64,000 nt of DNA from a virus. Of this stretch, positions 25,552 to 35,166 are shown piece by piece; within the stretch, counting starts at the first letter, position 1; every line of letters begins with the position of its first letter. The stretch is from positions 1 to 64,000 of IMG/VR virus record IMGVR_UViG_3300044726_000026; one strand, 5' to 3'. The notes beneath the pieces are model-generated. The model was not told the DNA's origin. It saw nothing but the letters and a program-made list of their open reading frames with translations, and did not search any database. A program made the position numbers and the translations under genes.

Positions 25552-28500
25552 ACGCACCACCGACATTGTTCTTCGGGCACAAGTCGATAAGGCTCTCCAG
25601 CCGCTCGATCAGGTTCTACAGCGGGTCAAACAACTCACGACCGTACTCGACCAGCAGCGTGATGCCGCCAAGACCGGCGACACCACGCTGGGCGAGTACG
25701 CGAAGGCGCTCCGCGACGTTGAGAACGCGGCCAAGGATCTGTTGCGCGCTCGTGTCGCTCTGAACTCGTATCAAGACAAGCAGGAGACGCTTGCGGCGAA
25801 GCAGCAAGCGGTCGCCACGGCACGTCAGGCCCGTGACACCTTCGCGCAACAGATGCCCGCCGAGCCTACCAAGGCCCAGGAGCGCCAACTGGGTTCGCTG
25901 GAAAAGGCGTTGCAGCGGTCGGAGGCTCAGGCCAACACCGCGTCGAGGGCGTTCGAGAAAGCCGCCGCCGAAATGGAGCGGATGCAGATCGCCGTCGATA
26001 AGCTGGATCAGACGCACCAGCAGATCACGCTGTTCCGCGACATGGCGAGCGATGCCCTCCTGGCCGGCAACGCGGTCAACGACACCCTGATCGCCACCCT
26101 GAAGGTCGCCCGTGCCGAGAAGGAAGCCAACGCCCAACGGATCGCGGATCGTGAGAAGTTACTTCAGGCGATAGCCAAGACCAACGCCGGTCTGCGGGCC
26201 GAGGCCGAAGCCGCGATTGCGGCGGGGGCGAAGGACGAAGAGAACAAACAGCGCACGATGGCCCGCGTCAACGCCGGTCTGACCGATCTCGGCGCGAAAC
26301 AACAGGCGGCTGACGCGGTGGAAGCCGCGAAGGTGCAGGAAGCCGCCGACAAGAAGCGCACGACCGATGCCGAGGCCGCGCAGAACAAGGCGCGCATGAT
26401 CGCCCAGGCTAACGCGGGCTTCGCGCGTATGGAAGCCCAGGAACGGGAGCGGGCGGCACAGGTCGAGGCGACCTTGCAGGAAGCCGCCGACAAGCGGCGG
26501 GTGGCGGCGCTCCAAGAGGAAGAGAACAAAGCTAGAACATTACGCAGGGCTAACGTCGGCTTCATCCAGATGGAGACGAAGGCTCGTGAAGATGCCATCG
26601 CGCAGGAGATGGCGCTACAGGAAGCCGCCGACAAGAAGCGGGTAGCTGACGCGGAAGCCGCCGCCAAGGCGGAAGGGCGGGCCGAGAAAGAGCGCGCCGA
26701 TCTGATCCAGGCGGTACGCAATGCCGAGACAGCGGCTATGCGCGACGACCACAAGGCCGCGCTGGCCGCGCAAGAGGCGCTGGCCAAGCAGCGCAAGAAA
26801 GACGCCGATGAGTTCCAGGCCACACAGGCGCGTCTGCGCGAGGGCGTGGCGGCGGTATGGGCCGAGGAAGCGGCGGAAGCCGAGAAGGCCCGCCTTGGCG
26901 TCGAAGCCTTCGCGGCATCGGCTGCGGCGGCTCTGGCGCGGGTCCGCGAAGGGATGGCCCACGCGGCGACCCAGGCGGGGGCTGTAGGCGCTCCTGTGAC
27001 CCCGCCCGCTACCCCACTAGCGGAGAGCGTCCGCACGGCTCTGGGGACGGCTCCAGGGGCCGCAGCGGGCGGGGGCACTTTAGGCGGTTTGCAATCGGAG
27101 ATTGCGGCGGTCACGGCGGCGGTTACTGCCGGGACCGGAGCGGTCACGCACTACGCGGATGAGTTGAAACGCCTCGACGCGATCTCACAAGAAATTGTTC
27201 GTCAGTCTAAAATTATAGACTCGTTCCAGAAACAGAAGGAAGCTGCTCGGGCCGCGCTCACCGCGTTCCACGATCTGGCGACAGAGATCAAGGCGCTTGA
27301 AGGTCAGGCTGCACGGGCGTCCACGCCGGAAGAGGTCGCGGAAGTTACTTCCAGAATTAACGCGGCTCGACGCCGCCTCGGATCGGTGGAGGAAGGCACC
27401 GGACTTGCTTCCAAGGCTCGGGAAGAGATCGAAGCGTTCACCAGGGAAGAGGCGGCGCTAAATAAAATCGGTGTCGCCGCGCACAACGTCACGACCGCGA
27501 TGCGTGAACTGACGGCGGTCGCCGTGTCCACGTCGGCGGAACGCCAGACGGTCATGGCGCATGAGAAGGCCAATCTCGACGCCAGCGTTGATGATATTCT
27601 ACGACGGACAGCGGCTCTCAGCACTATCAGAATGGCTCCACCGCCCGTCACGGCGACAAGTCAGGTGATGGATGTCGCCGGTCCCGGTCGAGGTCGCGCG
27701 CCGATTGACGACGTGACGGCTGCGACCGACAAGCTGACCGCATCTCTCGGCAAGGGTCGGCTCACGGCGCAGACTTACAACAAGACGATGGACGAACTGT
27801 TTGCCATCCAACACCAAATCGCATCCGACGCTTCGCTGATCGACCAATTCACCAAACAGAATGACTCTCTCATCAAAGCCAACGCCGAGTTCGTAAAGGC
27901 GGAAGCCGAAGTCAAGCGGCTGGCTGCGGCTGTTAAGGGCGGCACGGCCAGCCTGAACGAACTGCAAGCGGCTGAAAGCAAGGCGGCTTCCACTTTCGCT
28001 GAATTGCAGAAACAGGCCACCGCGCACGCGGCCATTAACGCGCAGTTGACGAAGCGTCGGATCGACACGGCAGACCTGACCAATGAAACGAACAAACTGG
28101 TAGCGGCATCGACCCGGCTCGCCGCGGTACAGAACTCGGTGCAGCAGTCCAGCGGCAAGATATTCGGGCTGTCGTCCTACCAGTTCCAGAACCTACAGTT
28201 TCAGGTCAACGACGTTATCACGCAGTTGTCCTTGGGGCAGGGGCTTCTGCGGACATTCGAGTCACAGGCCGGTCAGATATTCCAAATCTTCGATCTGTCG
28301 GCTGCGGCGCTGGGGCGGCTGGTACTCATCGGTGGGCCAGCCATTGCCGTGATCCTGGCCATCGCGGCTTCGCTGTTGCGCCTGAAGGAAGGCATCGACA
28401 CCCAACGCGAGTTCAACCACCAGTTGGCGTTGATGGCGGACGGGGCTGCGTACTCGGGTTCGGCGTTGCTCAAGGTCGCCCGTGACCTTGAAGCAATGGG

Positions 28501-31462
28501 CGTCGCGTTCGCTGACGCGAAGGATGTCGTCAAGACGTTCGTTCGCGAGGGCTTGAACCCCGACGCCATGCTGCGCTTCGGCAAGGCCGCGCGTGACCTC
28601 GCGGACGTGACCGGCATAGAGTTCAAGGACGCCTTCAAGCAGATCACCGTCATCGCGACCGGTACGCTCGATAGCATTATGAAGCTGAACGAGCAGTACA
28701 ACTTCCTGCACGACGCTGAAGCCAAGGCCATCGAAGACTCGTTCAAGTTCGGGAACGGTATCGAAGGCCGCGCCATCGCGATGCGGTCGCTGACGAACGC
28801 ACTCGGCAACGCTACCAGGGAAGGCATTGATCCGTTCACGGAGTCCATGCGCGAACTGACCAAGGCGTGGCACGACTTCCTCGACGCCATCGCCAGTGTC
28901 GGGTTGTTCAATGCGATAGCGGCTTCGCTGCGTGGTGTCGCGGCGCTGGCCCGAGAGATCGCCGCCGATCTGCGGTACATCTTCGGGGACAATCGCGAAC
29001 AGCAGACGAAACAATTGGATGCGCGTATCGCCGCGCTTACTGGTCAGTTGGAGCGGGTACAGGCGCTCATCAAGCAGCTTCGCGCGCAAGGTACGCCGGA
29101 AAGTGACGCGACGCTCAAACTGTTGACCGAGGAAGCGGTCACGCTACGCGAGAAGCTGGACGAGGCCCGCATCGCCAAATATAATTTGGCGCAACCGGTA
29201 CCGGGTGCCGGCCTCACTCCCGGTGGTGCTGGATCACCCGGCGGGTCCATGCCAGCGGGCGGCGGGCCGTTACCTCCGCAGTTCGCCAACCTTCCGTCTC
29301 CCGACAGTCGGGTAAGCCGTGGGGTTCCCGCCGACATACAGACCATCATCTCAGCCGTCTCGGCTGTGACCAAGGTCAGCGAGAACACGCTGTCCGCGCT
29401 TTACCGGCTCGAAGCCTCACGCAACGCCGATCTGTCGTTCAACACCAGTGCGGCGGGAGCGCGCGGGCCGTTTCAGGTCATGCCAGGTACGTTCGATGAG
29501 ATCGTGCGCGAGTTCCAAGGGTTGTTCGATCAACTGGCGACCACGCTCGGTAAGAAGGTCAGTATCGACACGCCGGAGTTCAACGCACTGGCCGGTGCGC
29601 TCTATTTCAAGAAACAGGCCCAGACGTTCGGTAGCGAGGCGTTGGGTGCCGCCGCGTACAACATGGGACCGGGATCGGAAGCGGCTGGCACCGGGCTGCG
29701 CGGCGTGCTGGCCGGTCGGAAGTCACTTCCAGGCGAGACGGCGCAATACGTCTCCAACTTCCTCGCGCCAAACCAGGGCACCGATGCGGGTATCTTCACG
29801 CAACCCGGCATGTCCAATCAGGACGCGATCAGGCAGCGCAAGGTTCTCGAAGACCTTATCCGCGAGCGCATCCAGCGGGTCAACGCGCAGCTACGCGGTG
29901 ACGAACGCATCAAAGCCGATCAGGAACGGCTGACACAGTTCTACACCGACGAGCGCAAGAAACTCATCGACTCGCTCGGCGGAAAGGAGCCGGGTCCGGA
30001 ACTTGAGAAAGAGTTCAACGCGAAGATCGACGCCTTCGCCAAGCAGCTTGAACAACTGCGGCTGAAGGAGATCGAGGACGCCAACAAGGCGGCGCTGTCG
30101 ATCCTGAAGTCCGCCCAGGATGCGGTGGACAAATCGAACAAGACCGATCCCGCCGCCCAAAGGCGCGTAGTGGATCGGGCCTATGACGAACAGCTTGCCG
30201 CGCTTGAAATCCAAATCCGTCAGGGTGCTACCGAGGTCGCCAAGCGGTCGCTTGAAGGCGCACGCGACGCACTGCTGAAGGCCCGCGACGAAGCGCGTGA
30301 GAAAGCAACCATCGAAGCCGACCGGGCCATCGTTGACACCATCGTCAAGGCTCGCGACGAAGCCATCAAAAAAATACAGGAGGACTTCAGGAACGGTGCG
30401 ATCACCGTTGTCGAGATGTACCGCAAGCTGGCCGAAATCACAGGGCTGTTCGCGCCCAAGATCAAGGAAGCCATAGAGCGGTCCAATGCCGACCTCGCGC
30501 GTCAGCCGCAGACCCCGGCCATTCAGGAGCAAGTACAGCGCAATGCCAAGATAGATCCCACGTCTACCGGTGCGGGGTTGACGGCGGATAAGGATGCTGC
30601 GGCTCGACGCGACGACCTCTTGAAGACACGCGCCGAGATAGAAAGAGCCAATCAGGAATTGGTCACGCAGGGGGCTATCTCACAGGCCGAAGCGAACCAG
30701 CGGATCGAGAAATCGTACGCGGATATCAAACCGCAGGTACTTGCGCTCAACGAAGTGCTGTTGCAGCAACTAGAAATTCAGAAAAGCCTCGGTAAGATAG
30801 CGCCCGAAACTTACGATCTGATGAAGGCCAAGATCGAGGAAACCACCGCTGCCGCGACCGGACTGACCAAAGAACAGAAGAAGTTTCAGGATGCGGTTTC
30901 AGGCGTCATCGCGAATGCCGCCGTCAACGGTCTGAATAGCATAGCCGAGTCCATCGGCAAGGTGATCGCCGGTACGGAAAGCTGGGGCGATGCGCTGAAG
31001 GATGTCGGCATGGCGTTCGCCAAGTTCGCGGCTGACGTGCTGAAGGGCATTGCCGAGATCATCATCAAGGAGCAAATTCTCGCACTCATCAAGCTGGCCT
31101 TCGCCGCAGCCCACGGTGGCGGTATCGTCGGGTCCACCGGCATGACGCGCTCGGGCATCAGTCCGCTGGTATTCCTTGGCGCACCGCGTATGCACAACGG
31201 CGGGTTGGCGGGCGACGAGGTTGCGACTATACTGAAACGCGGCGAAGAGGTTTTGCCGATGACCGATCCGCGTCATCGGAACAACCTGATGAACGGCGGT
31301 TCCACGGAAGTTACTTCCGGTGGAACGAACATCAAGAACGTGTTGGTCATGGACCCCGCCGATTTGAGCAAGGCGCTGGCGGGGGCGCATGGGGAGAAGG
31401 TCGTGCTGACGCACTTGAAGAACAACCCGTCTACCGTGCGTAGCATCATAGGAGCCTCTTGA
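25541..31462 (+). CDS. Tape measure protein with lytic transglycosylase domain
   Basis: 1973 residues, which sets a long tail. Residues 1-~900 are Ala/Glu/Lys-rich coiled coil with degenerate repeats (EAADKKR units near 265-385). A hydrophobic block near 935-955 (VLIGGPAIAVILAIAASLL) is the membrane segment typical of tape measures. An SLT-type lytic transglycosylase domain lies at ~1275-1420, with LYRLEAS (catalytic Glu ~1291), GARGPFQVMPGTF and ALGAAAYNMGPG, for local digestion of the host wall at DNA entry. The C-terminus is Gly-rich. Four palindrome copies fall inside (26154, 27340, 29718, 31306). Confidence 0.95.
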   Translation: MATERTTDIVLRAQVDKALQPLDQVLQRVKQLTTVLDQQRDAAKTGDTTLGEYAKALRDVENAAKDLLRARVALNSYQDKQETLAAKQQAVATARQARDTFAQQMPAEPTKAQERQLGSLEKALQRSEAQANTASRAFEKAAAEMERMQIAVDKLDQTHQQITLFRDMASDALLAGNAVNDTLIATLKVARAEKEANAQRIADREKLLQAIAKTNAGLRAEAEAAIAAGAKDEENKQRTMARVNAGLTDLGAKQQAADAVEAAKVQEAADKKRTTDAEAAQNKARMIAQANAGFARMEAQERERAAQVEATLQEAADKRRVAALQEEENKARTLRRANVGFIQMETKAREDAIAQEMALQEAADKKRVADAEAAAKAEGRAEKERADLIQAVRNAETAAMRDDHKAALAAQEALAKQRKKDADEFQATQARLREGVAAVWAEEAAEAEKARLGVEAFAASAAAALARVREGMAHAATQAGAVGAPVTPPATPLAESVRTALGTAPGAAAGGGTLGGLQSEIAAVTAAVTAGTGAVTHYADELKRLDAISQEIVRQSKIIDSFQKQKEAARAALTAFHDLATEIKALEGQAARASTPEEVAEVTSRINAARRRLGSVEEGTGLASKAREEIEAFTREEAALNKIGVAAHNVTTAMRELTAVAVSTSAERQTVMAHEKANLDASVDDILRRTAALSTIRMAPPPVTATSQVMDVAGPGRGRAPIDDVTAATDKLTASLGKGRLTAQTYNKTMDELFAIQHQIASDASLIDQFTKQNDSLIKANAEFVKAEAEVKRLAAAVKGGTASLNELQAAESKAASTFAELQKQATAHAAINAQLTKRRIDTADLTNETNKLVAASTRLAAVQNSVQQSSGKIFGLSSYQFQNLQFQVNDVITQLSLGQGLLRTFESQAGQIFQIFDLSAAALGRLVLIGGPAIAVILAIAASLLRLKEGIDTQREFNHQLALMADGAAYSGSALLKVARDLEAMGVAFADAKDVVKTFVREGLNPDAMLRFGKAARDLADVTGIEFKDAFKQITVIATGTLDSIMKLNEQYNFLHDAEAKAIEDSFKFGNGIEGRAIAMRSLTNALGNATREGIDPFTESMRELTKAWHDFLDAIASVGLFNAIAASLRGVAALAREIAADLRYIFGDNREQQTKQLDARIAALTGQLERVQALIKQLRAQGTPESDATLKLLTEEAVTLREKLDEARIAKYNLAQPVPGAGLTPGGAGSPGGSMPAGGGPLPPQFANLPSPDSRVSRGVPADIQTIISAVSAVTKVSENTLSALYRLEASRNADLSFNTSAAGARGPFQVMPGTFDEIVREFQGLFDQLATTLGKKVSIDTPEFNALAGALYFKKQAQTFGSEALGAAAYNMGPGSEAAGTGLRGVLAGRKSLPGETAQYVSNFLAPNQGTDAGIFTQPGMSNQDAIRQRKVLEDLIRERIQRVNAQLRGDERIKADQERLTQFYTDERKKLIDSLGGKEPGPELEKEFNAKIDAFAKQLEQLRLKEIEDANKAALSILKSAQDAVDKSNKTDPAAQRRVVDRAYDEQLAALEIQIRQGATEVAKRSLEGARDALLKARDEAREKATIEADRAIVDTIVKARDEAIKKIQEDFRNGAITVVEMYRKLAEITGLFAPKIKEAIERSNADLARQPQTPAIQEQVQRNAKIDPTSTGAGLTADKDAAARRDDLLKTRAEIERANQELVTQGAISQAEANQRIEKSYADIKPQVLALNEVLLQQLEIQKSLGKIAPETYDLMKAKIEETTAAATGLTKEQKKFQDAVSGVIANAAVNGLNSIAESIGKVIAGTESWGDALKDVGMAFAKFAADVLKGIAEIIIKEQILALIKLAFAAAHGGGIVGSTGMTRSGISPLVFLGAPRMHNGGLAGDEVATILKRGEEVLPMTDPRHRNNLMNGGSTEVTSGGTNIKNVLVMDPADLSKALAGAHGEKVVLTHLKNNPSTVRSIIGAS

Positions 31463-33828
31463 TGGTCGCGCCGTATCTCCCGAAAGCAGTCAAGGTCCAT
31501 CAGACTGCTACGTTCTACAACCGCGTGTTGTCATGTCCAACACCCGGCGCGGGGATGCGTCAGTCGTTGGAAGGCTTTACGATCTCTACCTGGGTGTGCG
31601 TCGGCGGGTTCACTTGCGAGATGTACGGGAGGACCGCCGACGCCTTGAACCCACCGGGCTACATACCGCAGTCCGTCACGGCGTTCATGCAAGCCTCGTT
31701 CTTCGATCAGGCTACGAACACGGCACTGGTGCAGGGCATAGGACAGACCAGCCCGCTCTACATCGCCGTTGGGTTCAGCAATTCAGATCGGAAAGACGAA
31801 AATCCGATTATGAATATCACGCCGGGTGACGGCTACAACTACACCGCGTCGATGTTCAATCTCATCATGTCGTTCAACTTCGTGACCTGTCGGGTCAAGA
31901 TGTACGCGAACGACGTACCGGTGCATGTCTCCACCATGGTTGCCAGCGGCGGCGGGCTGGCCATCGGCGGCAGAGGGTCGATCCTGAATAACTCCATCAT
32001 GGAGTGGCAGATCAGGATGACCGGCAGTTCCAATGCCGGTCAAGGTCCGATCATCGTGTTCGACCGGTACCTGGAACTCGATGACGTAGCGGTCAGGCGC
32101 AATTTCATTAAGGCCGACCGTAGTGCCGTACCGCTGCCAGCGGACGGACATATCAACATCGACGGCGAGCGCATATTGCCGACCGCATTCTTCCGGGTTC
32201 ACGATAATTCCACCGACGCGGGCGACTTCAGGATCAACAACGGCACCGGACCACCCTGGATATTCACGCCGGAAGCGCCGCCGCTGACCATGGACGACTG
32301 CCTCACCGCCACCTTTGTCGGTGAATATGAACCGCCTCCGGTGCTTCCGCTACCCGTACAGGCGCGGGCCAGCGAATGGACGATAAAGCCAGACTGGTCT
32401 ACTCCGGTGCGAGAAACCATCGAGTGGAAGACGGACGTACTGTCCTCGCAGATGGCCTACGAACAGCGGCGACGGTTACGCAATTCGCCGCGTCGTGTGA
32501 TCGAGGCGAAGTATGTTTTGATCGGCCAGGATCGTCGCCTGTTCGACTCCTACATGGCGGGACCGGCGGCGGGTCGCTGGACCTATCCGTTGTGGTGGGA
32601 GAACATGCCGTTGACCAAAGAGGGTCTGGTTGACGACGTTGTTCTGGAATGCAACACGCTCTACACCGAGGTCGTGGAGGGATCGGTGGTCCTGCTACTC
32701 GGCAAGTCACCTTTCATATTTGAGGCGCATACGGTAGCGGAAGTAACTTCCAACACCATCACGCTTACCACCGGTCTGTTTCGTTTTTGGCCGCGCGGGT
32801 CGAGCGTCTACATGACCAAGCGGTGTCAGTTGATCTCGCAACAACGGGTGCAGCGTCAGGCTGACGACGCGGCTATCGTGACGCTCCAGTTCGAGACGAT
32901 GGAGCCAAACGATTTCACGTCCAGAGTACCGCCGCTGATCGTGAGCGGCTTTCCCGTGCTGGATATCTTCCCTGACGAAGCCCGCGATTTGACCGCTGAA
33001 TACCGGCGGGTATTGTCTGAGTTCGACAATCAACTATCCGCCGGTGTGTTGCGTGTTGACCAAGCGGGGATAGGTTTCACGGTTCAACAGTTCTCGTGGT
33101 TCGCGGACGGGCGTGCCAAACTGAAGTCCATTCGGGAGCTGTTGTACTACCTGCAAGGCCGCTTGGTGCCGATATGGGTGCCGACCTATTTTCGCGATGT
33201 GGATATACGTTCCGGCAGCGAATATCTGGCGACCGACGCTGTGCTGGTGGCGACAAGATCAGGCTACTCCGAGTTGATCCTTAGCGCACCGTACACACGG
33301 CAGACCTTGCAGATCAGGTTCCACAACGGTTCTTCGATCATCCGTGATGTGCTGACCGCGATGGTGTTGAATGAAGACTATGAGGTATTCACGCTGTCGC
33401 AGTCGTTCGGGGTGGACTTCAACGAACGGCAGGTATCGCGTGCGTGCTTCCTGGCGTTCTCCCGGCAGGATCAGGACGACATAGACATCGAACACCACAC
33501 CGACTCTACCGGGGTTTCAACTGTCGTCACGACTTTCGCCTCGCTGCGTGGTGGACGTGGCTCCGGTACTTACGAGACGAACATCTTCACCGGTTCGAAC
33601 AAACAGGATAGCGGCTATCGACCGCCACCGCAGGACGTTCAGATCGAAGAACCGATCATCGTGATATCGACGGAGTACCCAACAGATCCCGGAGGCGGAT
33701 CAGGTGGCGGTGGCAGCGAAGGGGGAGGGGGCGACGACGGCGAGGGTGGTGGCGAGGGCGAGGGTGGTGGCGAGGGCGAGGGTGGTGGCGAGGGCGAGGG
33801 TGGTGGCGAGGGCGCGAGGAAAGGATAA
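31462..33828 (+). CDS. Large tail-tip protein with lectin-like N-terminus and Gly/Glu repeat tail
   Basis: 788 residues from ATG 31462 (AGGAG seven bases before; a TTG at 31459 is less likely). Residues ~1-210 look like a LamG/concanavalin-type sandwich; the middle (~300-740) is a tail-tip protein of unknown family with a repeated fold (KYVLIGQDRRLFDSYM, ADGRAKLKSIRELLYYLQG). The last ~45 residues are Gly, Glu and Ser only. Its position after the tape measure and before the Fe-S tip protein is that of a distal-tail component. Confidence 0.75.
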   Translation: MVAPYLPKAVKVHQTATFYNRVLSCPTPGAGMRQSLEGFTISTWVCVGGFTCEMYGRTADALNPPGYIPQSVTAFMQASFFDQATNTALVQGIGQTSPLYIAVGFSNSDRKDENPIMNITPGDGYNYTASMFNLIMSFNFVTCRVKMYANDVPVHVSTMVASGGGLAIGGRGSILNNSIMEWQIRMTGSSNAGQGPIIVFDRYLELDDVAVRRNFIKADRSAVPLPADGHINIDGERILPTAFFRVHDNSTDAGDFRINNGTGPPWIFTPEAPPLTMDDCLTATFVGEYEPPPVLPLPVQARASEWTIKPDWSTPVRETIEWKTDVLSSQMAYEQRRRLRNSPRRVIEAKYVLIGQDRRLFDSYMAGPAAGRWTYPLWWENMPLTKEGLVDDVVLECNTLYTEVVEGSVVLLLGKSPFIFEAHTVAEVTSNTITLTTGLFRFWPRGSSVYMTKRCQLISQQRVQRQADDAAIVTLQFETMEPNDFTSRVPPLIVSGFPVLDIFPDEARDLTAEYRRVLSEFDNQLSAGVLRVDQAGIGFTVQQFSWFADGRAKLKSIRELLYYLQGRLVPIWVPTYFRDVDIRSGSEYLATDAVLVATRSGYSELILSAPYTRQTLQIRFHNGSSIIRDVLTAMVLNEDYEVFTLSQSFGVDFNERQVSRACFLAFSRQDQDDIDIEHHTDSTGVSTVVTTFASLRGGRGSGTYETNIFTGSNKQDSGYRPPPQDVQIEEPIIVISTEYPTDPGGGSGGGGSEGGGGDDGEGGGEGEGGGEGEGGGEGEGGGEGARKG
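33742..33816 (+). repeat. 18-bp tandem repeat coding a Gly-Glu tail
   Basis: About four direct copies of an 18-base unit (GAGGGTGGTGGCGAGGGC and permutations), in frame, giving GEGGGE repeats at the end of the tail-tip protein. Copy number is likely to vary through slippage. Confidence 0.85.
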
Positions 33829-33831
33829 ACC

Positions 33832-34665
33832 ATGTCGGGATCATCATTCGACATCCAAGAGATCGGTACTTATTCCGGCAGGGCGGTACGGCTCTACCTG
33901 TTCCAGCTAGGAGAGGCGATCTGGCGGTATGCTACCGGCGACCGCTCGGTGCTGTACGACGGCGTATTGTGGAACCCGATACAAATCTCGGACGAAGGAC
34001 TGAAGCAGAAGTCCGAGGCGACTACCGACGACTTCCTCGTGACGATAGACTCGACCTCGACGGTGGTGCAATTGTTTCGTGGTACCCCGCCGTCGGAACC
34101 CATCAAGCTGACGGTGCGTGAACTGCAATTCGGAGACTCGACCGCTCCGATCATGTGGGTAGGCTACGTCTCATCGGTGCGCTATCGCGATCAGGTATCG
34201 TCGGACATCGTATGTAATACCCAGACCGCGTTTCTCAACCGTAAAGGTCTGCGGCTTAGTTGGTCGCGGCAATGCCCCTATGCCCTGTACGACCTCGACT
34301 GTGGCGTCTCGCGCGATGCCTTCGCGGAGGGGGCCATAGTGACGCGGCTGTTCGGCGGTGGCTTTGAGTACGCCCTGTTGGACCCGAACACCGGCAAGAA
34401 GGAACACCGCTTTCAGAACGGCTATTTCGAATGGACGGTGGATGGAAGTTACTTCCAGCGGCGGGCCATCTTGGTGGACAACATAACCGACTGCATCGTG
34501 CTGGGTCAGGTGGACGGCATGACCGAAGGCATGAACATAACCATGTATCCAGGCTGTCAACGCAACCCAGAAGACTGCACTAAAGTCTTCGACAACATGA
34601 GTAATTTTGGGGGTTTTCCGATGATGCCGGGGCGCAGTCCATTTGACGGAAATCCCGTTTTCTGA
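33832..34665 (+). CDS. Tail-tip protein, BR0599/DUF2163 family, probable Fe-S cluster
   Basis: 277 residues. The N-terminal half is the DUF2163 domain; the C-terminal part carries four cysteines, C148 and C157 (QCPYALYDLDCGV) and C242 and C249 (GCQRNPEDC), then NFGGFPMMPGRSPF, the signature of the phage BR0599 family. In lambda the equivalent tip protein gpL uses four such cysteines to hold a [4Fe-4S] cluster, so the same is likely here. A palindrome copy (34444) codes GSYF between the two cysteine pairs. Confidence 0.88.
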   Translation: MSGSSFDIQEIGTYSGRAVRLYLFQLGEAIWRYATGDRSVLYDGVLWNPIQISDEGLKQKSEATTDDFLVTIDSTSTVVQLFRGTPPSEPIKLTVRELQFGDSTAPIMWVGYVSSVRYRDQVSSDIVCNTQTAFLNRKGLRLSWSRQCPYALYDLDCGVSRDAFAEGAIVTRLFGGGFEYALLDPNTGKKEHRFQNGYFEWTVDGSYFQRRAILVDNITDCIVLGQVDGMTEGMNITMYPGCQRNPEDCTKVFDNMSNFGGFPMMPGRSPFDGNPVF

Positions 34666-34705
34666 TAAGGAAGCGCCTCTCCCGTACAATTAGGGGTCAA
34701 CGCAT

Positions 34706-34951
34706 ATGAACTTCGTGTTCGCTATCGCCTTGTTGGTCATAGCTTACGTCATTACCGCGTTGACAATGCCGCGTCCGAAGAACAACGACGCCAAGGCGGC
34801 TACCCTGAAGGACTTCAATTTTCCCGTGCCGGATGAGGGAACAGCCCAAGCCATAGTCTTCGGAGATTGCTGGACGCAAGACTGGCAAGTTCTGTGGTAT
34901 GGTAATCTTCGTAGTGAAGAAATCCGTTCTGGCGGCGGCGGCAAAAAATGA
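34706..34951 (+). CDS. Small tail-hub component with N-terminal membrane-like segment
   Basis: 81 residues. A hydrophobic N-terminus (FVFAIALLVIAYVITALT) is followed by a segment (EGTAQAIVFGDCWTQDWQVLWYGNL, ending GGGGKK) that resembles the extreme N-terminal region of hub or host-specificity proteins in related phages, where a GGKKG linker continues straight into the hub. Here that linker is interrupted by a stop and the next small gene. The KKGG theme reappears at the start of the hub (MSKKGGDS). Confidence 0.65.
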   Translation: MNFVFAIALLVIAYVITALTMPRPKNNDAKAATLKDFNFPVPDEGTAQAIVFGDCWTQDWQVLWYGNLRSEEIRSGGGGKK

Positions 34952-35166
34952 TGGTGGAAGTTACTTCCGAGGTCATGGTTCATATGCGGCATGTCCGAGC
35001 GGCGAAGCTGTGCGCTCGCGGCTCGCGTGCCTGGGTAGCACATAACGGGTTTGATTGGAATGAGTTTCTAACGAACGGTTTACCGGCGTCAGCTTTACTG
35101 GCGACCGGTGATCCGATAGTGGCTCGTGCTGTCGCCGAGGCGAAGAAGGAAGCACGGGATGTCTAA
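34948..35166 (+). CDS. Small conserved-looking tail-region protein
   Basis: 72 residues, ATG 34948 overlapping the preceding gene (ATG 34951 is the alternative). A palindrome copy codes VEVTSEV at its N-terminus. The core (AKLCARGSRAWVAHNGFDW, FLTNGLPASALLATGDP) resembles a small unnamed protein often seen beside tail-hub genes in proteobacterial phages; its function is not known to me. It ends inside the hub start. Confidence 0.7.
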   Translation: MMVEVTSEVMVHMRHVRAAKLCARGSRAWVAHNGFDWNEFLTNGLPASALLATGDPIVARAVAEAKKEARDV